From positions 1 through 51,993 of the forward strand of contig PXQH01000010.1 of NCBI GenBank assembly GCA_003022125.1: DNA of 51,993 nt, given 5' to 3'. The translations under genes and the position numbers were made by a program. This DNA comes from Cyanobacteria bacterium QS_8_64_29. GTDB taxonomy: Bacteria; Cyanobacteriota; Cyanobacteriia; Cyanobacteriales; Rubidibacteraceae. Positions 32,300 through 41,948 of this stretch are shown here, in pieces. Numbering within the stretch: position 1 is the stretch's first letter; every line of letters starts with the position of its first letter. The notes under the pieces were generated by a model. That model saw only the letters and a program-made list of their open reading frames with translations, ran no database searches and was not told the origin of the DNA.

Positions 32300-33268
32300 A
32301 TGACCTCCGCTGCCAGTCCGGCCGTTCGCATCGGCACTCGCAAAAGCAAGCTGGCCCGGGCGCAAACGGATTGGGTGCAGCAGCGCTTGCAGGCCCAGTT
32401 CCCGGAGCGGGCGTTTGAGGTCGAGGCCATGAGCACCCAGGGCGACAACATCCAAAACGTCGCCCTATCCAAAATTGGCGATAAGGGCCTGTTTACCAAG
32501 GAGCTGGAGCTGGCCCTGCTCGATGGCCGCCTGGCGCTGGCCGTTCACTCGCTCAAGGACCTGCCCACCCAGCTGCCGGAGGGGCTGGTCATTGGCAGCA
32601 TTACCGAGCGCGTCGACCCCGGCGATGCGCTGCTGGTGCGCGAGGCTTACCGCGACTGCACCATCGAGACGCTACCAGAAGGCTGCGTCGTGGGGACCTC
32701 GTCGCTGCGGCGCTTGGCCCAGCTGCGCTATCACTTCCCGCACCTGCAGTTCAAAGACGTCCGCGGCAACCTCAACACCCGGCTCGCCAAGCTCGATGCC
32801 GGCGACTACGATGCCATCATCCTGGCCGTGGCGGGCTTGCAGCGCTTGGGGCGCAGCGATCGCATCCAGCAAGTCATCCCGCCGCGCTTTTGCCTCCACG
32901 CGGTCGGACAAGGCGCCCTGGGCCTGGAGTGCTGCGAGGGCGATGCGGAGACGCTGGCGCTGGTCAAAGCCGTCGAGGACCCGCTTACCCGCGACCGCAC
33001 CCTGGCCGAGCGCGCGTTTTTGCGCGAGCTGGAAGGCGGCTGCCAGGTTCCCATTGGGGTCAACTCGCACATCGATGGCGAAGCGCTGACCCTGATAGGG
33101 ATGGTGGCGAGCCTGGACGGCCAGCAGCTGATCCAGGACAGCATCAGCGGCTCGCGCCAAAGCGCCGAGCGATTGGGGTACGAGCTGGCCGTGCGCTTGC
33201 GCGATCGCGGCGCCAAAGCCATCTTGGACGACATTTTTGCCCAAATCGAGCGCGATCCCAGCTACTAG
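32300..33268 (+). CDS. hemC: Porphobilinogen deaminase (hydroxymethylbilane synthase)
   Basis: 322 residues. It condenses four porphobilinogens to hydroxymethylbilane on the way to heme, chlorophyll and phycobilins. [20 protein letters not shown] opens the protein, [14 protein letters not shown] and [15 protein letters not shown] are substrate-binding motifs, and the dipyrromethane cofactor cysteine is in [10 protein letters not shown] near residue 248. Length and ends are normal. glgA begins 12 bases after its stop, so the two are probably co-transcribed. Confidence 0.97.
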   Translation: MTSAASPAVRIGTRKSKLARAQTDWVQQRLQAQFPERAFEVEAMSTQGDNIQNVALSKIGDKGLFTKELELALLDGRLALAVHSLKDLPTQLPEGLVIGSITERVDPGDALLVREAYRDCTIETLPEGCVVGTSSLRRLAQLRYHFPHLQFKDVRGNLNTRLAKLDAGDYDAIILAVAGLQRLGRSDRIQQVIPPRFCLHAVGQGALGLECCEGDAETLALVKAVEDPLTRDRTLAERAFLRELEGGCQVPIGVNSHIDGEALTLIGMVASLDGQQLIQDSISGSRQSAERLGYELAVRLRDRGAKAILDDIFAQIERDPSY

Positions 33269-33279
33269 CTAGCAACACC

Positions 33280-34704
33280 ATGCAAATCCTGTTTGTTGCC
33301 GCCGAAGCTGCTCCCATCGCCAAAGTCGGCGGCATGGGCGATGTCGTGGGCGTTTTGCCCCGCGTGTTGAGGGAGCTGGGGCACGATGTCCGCATCTGTT
33401 TGCCGTATTACGGCTTCTTGCCGGATGAGCTCAGCATTCCCGCAGCGCCAGTCTGGCAAGGTCGGGCGCTTGGGCAGGCATTTGGGGTTTATGAGACCGT
33501 ACTGCCCGGGACGACGGTACCGCTCTACCTGGTGGGGCATGCAGCCTTTGAGCCCCGCCGCATTTATCACGGTGACGACGAAGGCTGGCGGTTTACACTG
33601 TTTGCACGTGCGGCCACCGAGCTTTGCTGGCACTACTGGCAGCCGCAAATCGTCCACTGCCACGACTGGCATACAGGGGCAATCCCCGTTTGGCTGCGCC
33701 ACTCATCCGCGATCGCCACAGTCCTAACCATCCACAATCTGGCCTACCAGGGCCCCACCCGGGAGCGGTTGGCGCAGTTTGTCTCGCTCCCGAGCGAGGT
33801 GCAGGGCCACAACATCATGGCAGCGGCCATTCACCACGCCGATCGCATCAATACGGTCTCGCCCACCTACGCCCGCCAGATCCAAACCCCTGAGTACGGC
33901 GAGTCGCTGGATGCCCTGCTGGCCGCCCAAAGCGACAAGCTGGTCGGCATCGTCAACGGCATCGACACAGTCAGCTTCGACCCCGCAAGCGACGATCACA
34001 TCCCGCAGCCCTACACGGCCCAGACCCTGGAGCAGCGCGCGGCCAACAAGGCGGCCCTGCAGTCGGCGTTCGGCCTGAGCGCCGAGCCCCAAACCTTCAC
34101 CATCGGCATGGTGTCGCGGCTGGTGGAGCAAAAAGGCCTCGATCTGGTGCTGCAGAGCCTGGGCTGGTTCCTGGCCTACACCGACGCGCAATTCGCCGTT
34201 TTGGGCACGGGCGAGGCCCGCTACGAGACCCAGCTTTGGGATTTGGCCGCCCGCCATCCCGGCCGCATGGCCGTGCAGCTGCTCTACAACGACCGCCTCT
34301 CGCGGTGGGTCTATGCCGGCAGCGATGCTTTCCTCATGCCCTCGCGCTTTGAGCCCTGCGGCATCAGCCAAATGTTGGCCATGCGCTACGGTTGCGTCCC
34401 CATCGTTCGTCACACCGGCGGCCTGGTGGATACAGTGGCGCCGCACGATCCCGCTGCTGGCGCCGGGACCGGGTACTGCTTCCAGGGCTACGACGCGCTG
34501 GCACTCTACACCTGCCTGGTCCGCACCCGGGAGGGCTTCGCCCACGCCCAGAGCTGGCAGCAGCTGCAGCAGCGCGGCATGCAGCAGGACTTTAGCTGGT
34601 ACCGCTCGGCGCGCGCGTACGCGGGGACATACAAGACGCTGCTGGGCCTGCCGCTGGCGGCGGACGAGCGCCAGCCTGCCTTGGTCGCGGATGCCGAAGC
34701 TTAA
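33280..34704 (+). CDS. glgA: Glycogen synthase (ADP-glucose)
   Basis: 474 residues from the ATG at 33280 (MQILFVAAEAAPIAKVGGMG). It is a GT5-type synthase that elongates glycogen from ADP-glucose. KVGGMGDVV near residue 16 binds ADP-glucose, LFARAATELCWHYWQPQIVH precedes the HDWH motif, and FEPCGISQMLAMRYGC near 351 with HTGGLVDTV completes the C-terminal nucleotide site. The KVGGMGDVVG opening fits the GlgA1-type cyanobacterial isoform rather than GlgA2. It is closely linked to hemC upstream and overlaps the convergent hom stop by 4 bases. Confidence 0.96.
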   Translation: MQILFVAAEAAPIAKVGGMGDVVGVLPRVLRELGHDVRICLPYYGFLPDELSIPAAPVWQGRALGQAFGVYETVLPGTTVPLYLVGHAAFEPRRIYHGDDEGWRFTLFARAATELCWHYWQPQIVHCHDWHTGAIPVWLRHSSAIATVLTIHNLAYQGPTRERLAQFVSLPSEVQGHNIMAAAIHHADRINTVSPTYARQIQTPEYGESLDALLAAQSDKLVGIVNGIDTVSFDPASDDHIPQPYTAQTLEQRAANKAALQSAFGLSAEPQTFTIGMVSRLVEQKGLDLVLQSLGWFLAYTDAQFAVLGTGEARYETQLWDLAARHPGRMAVQLLYNDRLSRWVYAGSDAFLMPSRFEPCGISQMLAMRYGCVPIVRHTGGLVDTVAPHDPAAGAGTGYCFQGYDALALYTCLVRTREGFAHAQSWQQLQQRGMQQDFSWYRSARAYAGTYKTLLGLPLAADERQPALVADAEA

Positions 34705-36005
34705 CTAGCAGATAGCACGCGCAGCAAGCTGGGAATGCTGAGCTGCTCCAGCGCGGCCGACTCCTGAATGGCAGTGAGGGCAGCGCGGACGTTGCGCTCT
34801 TGCACTTGGTGCGTTACGACCACGATTTCGGCCAGCCCATCGCGAAAGTCGATCTGGACGATGGACTCCAAACTAACGGCGTGCTGGCCGAAGCAATGCC
34901 CGATGTGCCCGAGCACGCCCGGGCGGTCCACGCACAGCAAGCGCGCGTAAAAGCGCGCGACGAGCGCTTCTATGGGCTGTACTGAGGCTGGGGGCTGCGG
35001 CTGGGTGCCCAGCAGCGGATGGAGCGCCTGGGGAGGGGCGCAGGTTTTGAGGATGGCTGCAACGTTCATCAGGTCCGAGACGACGGCGCTGGCGGTGGGA
35101 CCGCTGCCGGCCCCCGGCCCGAAAAACATCACTTGCCCGATGGGCTCGCCCTCGATCAGGATGGCGTTGTCGACGCCATCAATGCTGGCGAGCGGATAGT
35201 CCTTGGGCACTAGGGTGGGGTGCACGCGCGCCTCCAGCTCGCCGCTGGCATCGCGCTGGGCGATCACCAGTAGCTTGAGGGCAAACCCCAGCCGATCCGC
35301 GTAGCTGATATCGGCAGCGCTCACCTGGCCGATGCCCTCGCGATGGATGGCATCCAGCGGCACGCTCTGGCCGAAGGCGAGCGAGGCCAGAATGGCCAGT
35401 TTGTCGGCCGCGTCGTAGCCGTCCACATCGGCGCTGGGATCGGCCTCGGCATAGCCCAACTGCTGGGCCTCGGCCAAGACTGCATCAAAGTCGGCGTTGT
35501 GGGCCGCCATTTGGGTCAGGATGTAGTTGGTGGTGCCGTTGACAATGCCGATGGCGCGCTGGAGGCGGTTGGCGCTCAGGGCGTGCTTGAGCGGCTGGAT
35601 GACGGGAATGCCGCCGCCGGCAGCCGCTTCGAGTGAGACGTAAACCCCGGCTCGATGGGCGGCGGCAAAAATTTCGTCGCCGTAGCGCGCGATCGCGGCT
35701 TTGTTGGCCGTGACCACGTGCTTGCCCTGCTCGATGGCCTGCAGCATGAGCGAGCGCGCCGGCTCCAGCCCGCCCATGAGCTCGACAATGGCATCAATGG
35801 CGGGATCGGTAACGATCCCTTCCAAATCGTCGGTCAGGACATCGGGGGGCAGCTCGACGCTGCGGGCTTTATCCAGCGAGCGCACCCCGACGCGCTGGAT
35901 CTCGAACTCGCGCAGCAGTGGATGGCGCCCCTGGGGGGCTTCCAGGATCCCGACAACGCTACTGCCGACCGTGCCCAGGCCCAGCAGGCCGAGTTTGAAT
36001 GCCAA
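34701..36005 (-). CDS. hom: Homoserine dehydrogenase
   Basis: 434 residues, apparently from a TTG (36005) because the next in-frame codons give the standard opening AFKLGLLGLGTVGSSVVGIL. It reduces aspartate semialdehyde to homoserine for threonine and methionine synthesis. The NAD(P) site is GLGTVG; the catalytic-region motif is VVTANKAAIARYGDEIFAAA near residue 97; a C-terminal ACT domain (LLCVDRPGVLGHIGHCFGQH near 355) suggests allosteric control, usually by threonine. asd and dapA of the same pathway lie at 45-47 kb. It sits downstream of gltX (61-base gap). Confidence 0.96.
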   Translation of the reverse strand: MAFKLGLLGLGTVGSSVVGILEAPQGRHPLLREFEIQRVGVRSLDKARSVELPPDVLTDDLEGIVTDPAIDAIVELMGGLEPARSLMLQAIEQGKHVVTANKAAIARYGDEIFAAAHRAGVYVSLEAAAGGGIPVIQPLKHALSANRLQRAIGIVNGTTNYILTQMAAHNADFDAVLAEAQQLGYAEADPSADVDGYDAADKLAILASLAFGQSVPLDAIHREGIGQVSAADISYADRLGFALKLLVIAQRDASGELEARVHPTLVPKDYPLASIDGVDNAILIEGEPIGQVMFFGPGAGSGPTASAVVSDLMNVAAILKTCAPPQALHPLLGTQPQPPASVQPIEALVARFYARLLCVDRPGVLGHIGHCFGQHAVSLESIVQIDFRDGLAEIVVVTHQVQERNVRAALTAIQESAALEQLSIPSLLRVLSAS

Positions 36006-36066
36006 GCCTACGCCCTCGTGCCATCCGCCGGCATTGTACTACCTTCGCCCCAGGCGGTCGCCTGGC

Positions 36067-37527
36067 TCATGAGGCAGGCGAGGGATGCCGCTCGAGGACT
36101 GCTTGCAAGCGCTGGCGGTCCAGCCCGCGCTGGTGGAGCAGCACCCAGGACTGGATCAGATCGTGCCCGCGAACCTCGCCGGTGAGCGCGGCTCGCAGCG
36201 ATCGCATCACTGTGCCTTTTTTGAGCCCCTGCGCCTGGGTGACTTCCTGCACGATGGCCTGCGCCTCAGTTCCCGTCAGTGCCTCGCGCTGGGCCAGTAC
36301 CTCGGCCACCGCCGACAGCGCCTCGCGGGCGCCCGGTTGCTGCAGCTGGGCTCGGGCGTCCTCGCTCAGCTCGATGGCATCGGCCAGAAACGAGCGCGCC
36401 TGCTCGATGGCATCGCTCAAGCGGGTGAGGCTGGAGGCAATGAGGGCGGCAATGCCCTGCAACCACTCGCGATCAGCGCTGGGATCGAAGCGGTAGCCGG
36501 CTTGCTGCCAGTACGGAATGAGCAGCTCCGTCAGCCGCTCGGGCGGCATCTGTTGCAAGTACTGGCTGTTGAGCCAATCCAGCCTGCTCCAGTCAAATTT
36601 GGCACCGGATTTGCTCACGCGCTCCAGGCTGAACTGCTCGGTAGCTTGGGCTAGGGTGAAGCGCTCTTGGGTGGCATCGGGCGGCGTCCAGCCCAGCAGC
36701 GCCATGTAGTTGGCTAGGGCCTCAGGGACAAAGCCCATCTGCCGGAACTGCGAGATGGCAGTGACGTTCTCGCGCTTGGAGAGCTTTTGCCCGCCTATGC
36801 TCAGAATGAGCGGCGTGTGGGCGAATTCGGGCGGCGCTGCCGCCAAAGCTTCGTAGAGCAAAATCTGCTTGGCGGTGTTGGCGATGTGGTCCTCGCCGCG
36901 AATGACGTGGGTGATGGCCAGTTCGATGTCATCCACCACGGCCGCCAGGTTGTAGAGCGGCTGGCCGATCTCGCTGGTATCGCCCGGGCGGGCAATGACC
37001 ATGTCGCCGCCCAGGTCGCTGCCCTGCCAGCGCAGCTCGCCGCGAATGCGATCGCGCCAGCGAATTTCGCGCTCGTCCTCAATTTGGAAGCGGATGACAG
37101 GGCGGCGGCCTTCAGCTTCAAACGCGGCCCGCTGCTCGGGGGTTAGGTGGCGGTGGCGGTTGTCGTAGCGCGGGGCTTCGCCGCGCGCTTTCTGGGCGGC
37201 CCGCATCTGCTCGAGCTCGGCCTCGGTGCAGTAGCAGCGGTAGGCCCAGCCGCGATCGAGCAGGGTCTGGATGGCCTGCCGGTAGGCCCCCAGGCGCTGC
37301 GATTGAAAGATCGGGCTTTCGTCCCAATCCAGGCCCAGCCAGCGCAGCCCTTGCTGGATGTCGTCGGTGAACTCGGAGCGCGAGCGCTCCCGGTCCGTAT
37401 CCTCAATGCGCAGGATAAAGCGGCCGCCATGGCGGCGGGCGAACAGCCAGTTAAAAACCGCCGTTCGGGCCGTACCGATGTGCAGCTTGCCGGTCGGGCT
37501 GGGGGCAATGCGGACTCTGACCGTCAC
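36067..37527 (-). CDS. gltX: Glutamyl-tRNA synthetase
   Basis: 486 residues from the GTG at 37527 ([20 protein letters not shown]), chosen because it follows a GGGAG site and gives the family N-terminus; a TTG 18 bases upstream is also open. HIGH motif is [13 protein letters not shown] equivalent is QKLSKREN near residue 250. It charges tRNA-Glu, feeding both translation and, in cyanobacteria, tetrapyrrole synthesis through glutamyl-tRNA. Because this lineage usually lacks GlnRS, it is probably non-discriminating, but that is inferred. Confidence 0.96.
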   Translation of the reverse strand: MTVRVRIAPSPTGKLHIGTARTAVFNWLFARRHGGRFILRIEDTDRERSRSEFTDDIQQGLRWLGLDWDESPIFQSQRLGAYRQAIQTLLDRGWAYRCYCTEAELEQMRAAQKARGEAPRYDNRHRHLTPEQRAAFEAEGRRPVIRFQIEDEREIRWRDRIRGELRWQGSDLGGDMVIARPGDTSEIGQPLYNLAAVVDDIELAITHVIRGEDHIANTAKQILLYEALAAAPPEFAHTPLILSIGGQKLSKRENVTAISQFRQMGFVPEALANYMALLGWTPPDATQERFTLAQATEQFSLERVSKSGAKFDWSRLDWLNSQYLQQMPPERLTELLIPYWQQAGYRFDPSADREWLQGIAALIASSLTRLSDAIEQARSFLADAIELSEDARAQLQQPGAREALSAVAEVLAQREALTGTEAQAIVQEVTQAQGLKKGTVMRSLRAALTGEVRGHDLIQSWVLLHQRGLDRQRLQAVLERHPSPAS

Positions 37528-37604
37528 AAAGGCTCCCTGTGCCAATACACCTTTCTATAGGCTATCACCCGGGCTCTCGGGCGCTGCCGCTGCAAGCGGG
37601 GCGG

Positions 37605-38174
37605 CTAGCTGCCTTGGCCGCTGGCGTCAGCCGAGCTTTGGCTGCCGTTGGGCTTGCCTTTGATCTCGAGCAGCTCGACATCAAAAATCAGGGTTGCATT
37701 GGGCGGGATGATGCTGCTGGCCCCGCTCTCGCCGTAGCCCAGCTCGGGCGGAATGATGAGCTCGCGCCGCCCGCCGACGCGCATGGTGGCAACGCCTTCT
37801 TCCCAGCCCGGAACGACCTGGTTGGCCCCGAGCTTGAACGAAAACGGATTGTTGCGCTCGCGCGAGCTATCGAACTGCGTGCCGTCCGAGAGGGTCCCGG
37901 TGTAGTGAACGACCACTGTCTGTCCTGGTTCGGGACTGGGACCATCGCCTTGGCGAATGTCGACGTACTTTAAGCCCGAGTCGGTGGTAACGACCGCATC
38001 GGGATCCAGGTTGCTGCTGTTGACGATGGTGGGCAAATCCTCGAAGCCCGGCGTATTGGTGGGAGGTGATTCGGCGGCCAGGGCGCGATCGCTGCCGCTG
38101 TTGGCGAGCTGAGCGCCCAACAATACCAACAGGCAAGCCGCCAGGGCACCCAAACTGATAAGAATCCCGCGCAT
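37605..38174 (-). CDS. FKBP-type peptidyl-prolyl cis-trans isomerase
   Basis: 189 residues. The first ~25 ([20 protein letters not shown]) are a signal anchor or signal peptide, so the enzyme faces the periplasm or thylakoid lumen. A Thr/Ser/Pro linker follows. From about residue 75 it is a single FKBP domain: [40 protein letters not shown] and [20 protein letters not shown], holding the aromatic active-site residues (Tyr, Phe, Trp). It speeds proline isomerisation in exported proteins. No operon partner is evident; gltX starts on the same strand beyond it. Confidence 0.94.
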   Translation of the reverse strand: MRGILISLGALAACLLVLLGAQLANSGSDRALAAESPPTNTPGFEDLPTIVNSSNLDPDAVVTTDSGLKYVDIRQGDGPSPEPGQTVVVHYTGTLSDGTQFDSSRERNNPFSFKLGANQVVPGWEEGVATMRVGGRRELIIPPELGYGESGASSIIPPNATLIFDVELLEIKGKPNGSQSSADASGQGS

Positions 38175-38202
38175 ACGTTGCTGTTGCTTGGCCGGCCCCA
38201 GT

Positions 38203-38526
38203 TTAGCGCCAGCGTTTGTTCTCCAAATCCCGAATTTGGCGTTCTAAGCGGTCGATGCGCCCGCGCAACTCGTCCAGCTCGCCCTGGCGTGCCACGCCCA
38301 GATCTTGCAGCATGCGCTCCATTTGCCGCTCGAATTCTTGTTCGTAATTGTCACTGTCAGCTTGCAAGCGCTGCATCAGGTCGTCGACTAGCGCCCGGGC
38401 TTGCTCGGGGTCGATGCGGCCTTCGCGCACCCAACGCTCGCTGACCTCTTGCATTTTTTCGGCCACCAGCGAGGTCGTGCCTACCCCGACTGTGAGCAGT
38501 TGCTTGATCCAGTTCCCGCTATCCAT
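38203..38526 (-). CDS. Phasin-like helical protein
   Basis: 107 residues from the ATG at 38526 ([20 protein letters not shown]). A short amphipathic start is followed by long helices with a heptad pattern, ending [20 protein letters not shown]. This is the layout of the small phasin/PhaF-like coiled-coil family often found in cyanobacteria. Phasins coat polyhydroxyalkanoate granules, but PHA genes are not in this window, so that role is only a possibility. The open frame extends 77 codons upstream without similarity; the ATG at 38526 gives the family length. Confidence 0.75.
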   Translation of the reverse strand: MDSGNWIKQLLTVGVGTTSLVAEKMQEVSERWVREGRIDPEQARALVDDLMQRLQADSDNYEQEFERQMERMLQDLGVARQGELDELRGRIDRLERQIRDLENKRWR

Positions 38527-38659
38527 CCGGTCTCCCAGAGTTAAGGCACTAGCGGCAGTTCGCTGCCCGCATCCTCGTATTTCTATCATCGCACAGCTCG
38601 GCTGGAAGGCACCGCCAGCGGCCCCGCTAGCATGGCCGGCAGTCCCCACCGCGATCGCT

Positions 38660-39016
38660 ATGCCGGCCTGCCACCGCTGCCAGTCTCCGGTCAGCGCCCA
38701 AGCCGTCACCTGCCCGCGCTGCCAAGCGCCGCTTAAAGCGCACGGGCATCCCGGCATTCCGCTGTACCGCGCCCCGGAAGGGGCGTTTTTGTGCGATCGC
38801 TGCGCCTACCATGCTGACGATACCTGCAACTTTCCGCAGCGCCCCTACGCCCGCAGCTGCCCGCTGTTTGTGGATCGCGAGCAGCCCTGGCCGCACCCGC
38901 TGCCCGACCGCCTATCGGCCTCGGCCCCTGCTGCCGGCCGCCAGGGGTGGCGCCGTTACCGCGGGCTGCTGCTGGTGCTAGCTGTCGTTGCCGCCAGCTT
39001 GCTGCTGGCCCTTTGA
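38660..39016 (+). CDS. Zinc-ribbon protein with C-terminal membrane anchor
   Basis: 118 residues from the ATG at 38660 (MPACHRCQSPVSAQAVTCPR). Two CxxC pairs (CHRC and CPRC) form an N-terminal zinc ribbon; a second Cys cluster follows (CDRCAYHADDTCNFPQRPYA and SCPLF), and residues about 97-118 are a transmembrane helix (LLLVLAVVAASLLLAL). A cytosolic metal-binding head on a tail anchor is thus predicted. Function unknown; I know similar cyanobacterial proteins only as hypothetical. It lies 43 bases upstream of the ubiD-like gene in the same direction. Confidence 0.72.
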   Translation: MPACHRCQSPVSAQAVTCPRCQAPLKAHGHPGIPLYRAPEGAFLCDRCAYHADDTCNFPQRPYARSCPLFVDREQPWPHPLPDRLSASAPAAGRQGWRRYRGLLLVLAVVAASLLLAL

Positions 39017-39059
39017 GCGAACCCGCCATAATTGGGGCCAGTCGAGCGGAGCCCGAGCA

Positions 39060-40568
39060 ATGGCCAGAGATCTGCGCGCCTTTCTCCAACAGCTTGAGGC
39101 GCAGGGGCAACTGCGATGCATCCATGCCCCCGTTGATCCGGATTTGGAAATTGCCGAAATCGCCAACCGCGTGTTGCGCGCCGGGGGGCCGGCGCTGCTG
39201 TTCGAGAACGTCAAGGGCGCCTCGCATCCGGTGGCGATCAACGTGCTGGGGACGCTGGAGCGGGTGTGCTGGGCAATGCAAGTGCAGTCGCCGCAGGATC
39301 TGGAGGCCCTGGGCCAGAAACTGGGCACGCTGCAGCAACCCAAGCCCCCCAAAAAGGCCACTGACGCGCTCGAGCTGGGCAAGCTGCTGTTCGATGCCGC
39401 CAAAGCCCAACCGGGCCGTTCCTTTTTCCCGGCCTGCCAGCAGGTTGTACGGCAGGGGGAAGATCTCGATCTGCGGCAGCTGCCGCTCATCCGGCCCCAT
39501 CCCGGCGACGCCGGCAAGATCGCCACCCTGGGCTTGGTCATTACCAAGGATGTCGAGACCGGCACGCCCAACGTGGGCATTTACCGCCTGCAGTTGCAGT
39601 CGCGCGATGCCATGACCGTGCACTGGCTTTCGGTGCGCGGCGGCGCGCGGCACCTGCGCAAGGCGGCCGAAGCGGGGCAAAACCTCGAGGTCGCGGTGGC
39701 ATTGGGGGTGGACCCGCTGCTGGTGATGGCGGCGGCAACCCCCATCCCGCTCGATCTCTCGGAGTGGCTGTTTGCCGGGCTCTACGGCGGCTCGGGCGTG
39801 CCGCTGGCCCAGTGCAAGACTGTGGATCTGAAAGTGCCGGCGGATGCCGAGTTCGTGCTAGAGGGCACCATCGCGCCCGGCGACGAGCTGCCGGATGGGC
39901 CCTTTGGGGACCACATGGGCTACTACGGCGAGCAGGAGCAGGCCCCCGCCATCCGCTTCCACTGCCTGACCCATCGCAAGGATCCGGTTTATCTGACCAC
40001 CTTTAGCGGGCGACCGCCCAAAGAAGAGGCCATCGTGGCGATCGCGCTCAACCGCATTTACACGCCCATCCTGCGGCAGCAGGTCTCGGAGTTGGTGGAC
40101 TTTTTCCTGCCCATGGATGCGCTGAGCTACAAAGCTGCCATTATTTCTATTGACAAGGCTTACCCCGGGCAGGCTCGGCGGGCGGCGCTGGCGTTTTGGA
40201 GCGCGCTACCGCAGTTTACCTACACCAAATTCGTCATCGTGGTGGACAAAGCCATCAACGTGCGCGACCCGCGCCAGGTGGTCTGGGCCACTTGCTCCAA
40301 AGTGGATCCGGGGCGCGATACGTTCGTGCTGCCGCGCACGCCGTTCGACAGCTTAGACTTTGCTACTGAAAAGGACGGGCTGGGCGCTCGCATGGGTATC
40401 GATGCCACCACCAAAGCCCCACCCGAGACCGATCGCGACTGGAGCGCCCCGCTCGAGCCCGATCCCGAGGTAGCAGCCCGAGTGGACCGCCGCTGGGCCG
40501 AGTACGGCCTCGCCGATTTGGACATGCGCGCTGTGGACGACCGCGCGTTCGGCTACGAGCTCGACTAG
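39060..40568 (+). CDS. ubiD: UbiD-family decarboxylase
   Basis: 502 residues from the ATG at 39060 (MARDLRAFLQQLEAQGQLRC). UbiD enzymes use prenylated FMN made by UbiX. Landmarks include VGIYRLQLQSRDAMTVHW near residue 177, GLYGGSGVPLAQCKTVDL near 242, and EFVLEGTIAPGDELPDGPFG near 267 with the conserved acidic residues. Cyanobacteria use it in plastoquinone biosynthesis to decarboxylate the 4-hydroxybenzoate-derived ring. That role is inferred from the lineage. The length fits the family. Confidence 0.93.
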   Translation: MARDLRAFLQQLEAQGQLRCIHAPVDPDLEIAEIANRVLRAGGPALLFENVKGASHPVAINVLGTLERVCWAMQVQSPQDLEALGQKLGTLQQPKPPKKATDALELGKLLFDAAKAQPGRSFFPACQQVVRQGEDLDLRQLPLIRPHPGDAGKIATLGLVITKDVETGTPNVGIYRLQLQSRDAMTVHWLSVRGGARHLRKAAEAGQNLEVAVALGVDPLLVMAAATPIPLDLSEWLFAGLYGGSGVPLAQCKTVDLKVPADAEFVLEGTIAPGDELPDGPFGDHMGYYGEQEQAPAIRFHCLTHRKDPVYLTTFSGRPPKEEAIVAIALNRIYTPILRQQVSELVDFFLPMDALSYKAAIISIDKAYPGQARRAALAFWSALPQFTYTKFVIVVDKAINVRDPRQVVWATCSKVDPGRDTFVLPRTPFDSLDFATEKDGLGARMGIDATTKAPPETDRDWSAPLEPDPEVAARVDRRWAEYGLADLDMRAVDDRAFGYELD

Positions 40569-40758
40569 AGCGAGGGCGTAGCCCCTAGGTGAGCCAGCAG
40601 CAAAATGCCGGCCATCAGGGCAGTCAGCGCGATCGCTGCTGCCAACAATACAAATAAGGCTGGCCAGCAGTGGCGGCGTGCCGTCTGAGCTGATAGCTAG
40701 TGCTGGCTACTGCCACCTAAAATGAGAAGAAGCGCCTGCAGGCAGACGGTCGAGCGCC

Positions 40759-41256
40759 ATGCGCCAACGGCAACGCGTCCAACCCGGTCCCGGTCAAGAG
40801 TCAGTGTGGGACTACCCGCGTCCGCCGCGCCTGGAACCCAGCGCCCAGCGCATCCGGGTGGAATTCAATGGCGTCACCATCGCCGACAGCCAGCGCGCCC
40901 AGCGCCTGCTCGAGACCAGCCATCCCCCCGTTTATTACTTGCCGCCGGCAGACGTCCGCACCGAGTACCTAGTGCCCACCAACCACCGCTCGTTCTGCGA
41001 GTGGAAAGGGCAAGCCCGCTACTACACGGTCGCTGTAGGGGATCGGCAGGCCCTTAACGCCGCTTGGGACTATCCCCAACCGCCCCAACAGTACGCTGGC
41101 ATCCGCGAGTACCTAGCGTTCTATCCGGCTCAGATGGCGGCTTGCTACGTCGGCACCGAACGCGTACAGCCGCAGACCGGCTGCTTTTACGGCGGCTGGA
41201 TCACCAGCGATATTGTCGGTCCGTTTAAAGGCAGTTCCGGCACGTGGGGCTGGTAG
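40759..41256 (+). CDS. DUF427 domain-containing protein
   Basis: 165 residues. The DUF427 core runs from about residue 30 (RIRVEFNGVTIADSQRAQRL) to 135, with PPVYYLPPADVRTEYLVPTN, FCEWKGQARYYTV and AAWDYPQPPQQYAGIREYLA. The fold is a small beta-rich barrel of unknown biochemical function, common in cyanobacteria and actinobacteria. The C-terminus adds ~30 residues (GCFYGGWITSDIVGPFKG). TAAAAT 39 bases before the ATG could be a -10 element. A hairpin follows the stop and separates it from the convergent nblA. Confidence 0.88.
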   Translation: MRQRQRVQPGPGQESVWDYPRPPRLEPSAQRIRVEFNGVTIADSQRAQRLLETSHPPVYYLPPADVRTEYLVPTNHRSFCEWKGQARYYTVAVGDRQALNAAWDYPQPPQQYAGIREYLAFYPAQMAACYVGTERVQPQTGCFYGGWITSDIVGPFKGSSGTWGW

Positions 41257-41262
41257 CCTTTG

Positions 41263-41289
41263 GGCTTGGCTGCACGCGGCAGCCAAGCC
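41263..41289. terminator. Hairpin between convergent DUF427 gene and nblA
   Basis: GGCTTGGCTGC (41263-41273) and GCAGCCAAGCC (41279-41289) form an 11-base perfect stem with a 5-base loop, 7 bases after one stop and 5 bases before the nblA stop. No long T run on either side, but the position fits a shared terminator. Confidence 0.65.
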
Positions 41290-41293
41290 GGTT

Positions 41294-41509
41294 CTAGCTA
41301 GCTTCCTGCGAGTACGGGAAGCTTGAGGTCCCATCGAGCCCCCACTCGTGCTTGAGGAACTCCTGATACAAGTTTTCGCGCATAAGCATTTGCTTGTAGA
41401 GCTTGATCAAGAACTCCTGGGCCTGTTCGCGGCTCATCTGGCGAACTTGGTATTCAAAGGAGCGGACGTTGAACTCTTGTTCTAGCGATAGCTCTGCGGG
41501 TTGAGACAT
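41294..41509 (-). CDS. nblA: Phycobilisome degradation protein NblA
   Basis: 71 residues. ELSLEQEFNVRSFEYQVRQM and SREQAQEFLIKLYKQMLMRE, followed by NLYQEFLKHEWGL, match NblA closely. NblA is a small helix-turn-helix adaptor that binds phycobiliprotein alpha subunits and ClpC to trigger phycobilisome breakdown under nitrogen or sulfur starvation. The C-terminal ~12 residues (DGTSSFPYSQEAS) extend beyond the usual end. The A/T-rich DNA upstream (41545-41590), with TTGTTA and TACAAC spaced 18 bases on the minus strand, is a plausible promoter. Its presence implies the organism has phycobilisomes. Confidence 0.95.
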   Translation of the reverse strand: MSQPAELSLEQEFNVRSFEYQVRQMSREQAQEFLIKLYKQMLMRENLYQEFLKHEWGLDGTSSFPYSQEAS

Positions 41510-41948
41510 AAGCGGGCTCCTACAACGCGAATGAAGATTCCGGATGCGTTGTAAACTTTCTTTAAAAAATATAACAAGGAGTTTGACACAGTGCCCACTC
41601 CCGCCTCGAGCAGCGCATGAGAGGCGCTGCTAGCATCGTACGGGTTCGGCAAGCGAGGGGCGGTCGTGCCGACTGAAGCACTATCGCGTGCAGCGGGGGT
41701 GCGTGTGGTATCCTCGGGGGCCAGTTAGGGCATTGGGCTTGATCGAGGCCCATCGCAGCGCATCGAAGCACGCTTTTGTCCGCAAGCTTTTGACGCCACA
41801 CCGAACGCTCGCGTGCAGCTCGAGCGAGCGCCTTGCTGCCTGCAGGGGGTAGGCCGCCGATGGCGCCCAGCTCCGGTTGTGGCCAACGTTGCAATGACAG
41901 TGTTTTGCCCCACTTAACGATCGGGAGGTTATCTAGGAGGTAACGTTT
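41510..41948. other. Long intergenic region between divergent nblA and the RRM gene
   Basis: 439 bases without a supported gene. The left part (41545-41590) is A/T-rich and holds the likely nblA promoter. No full GTA-N8-TAC NtcA site is present; GTAAACTTTCTTTA near 41560 has only one half. The right part should hold the promoter and long leader of the RNA-binding protein gene, whose cyanobacterial relatives are cold-induced and have long 5' leaders. Two ribosome-site-like stretches (GGGAGG and AGGAGG) lie within 30 bases of that start. Confidence 0.45.

Noticed and set aside
40569-40758. Minus-strand hydrophobic stretch (ALFVLLAAAIALTALMAGIL) that could be a small membrane protein
   Set aside because: The frame is only about 43 codons and has no ATG or GTG before the helix; without conservation data it cannot be called.
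41555-41575. NtcA site upstream of nblA
   Set aside because: Only the GTA half of GTA-N8-TAC is present; the other half has two mismatches.
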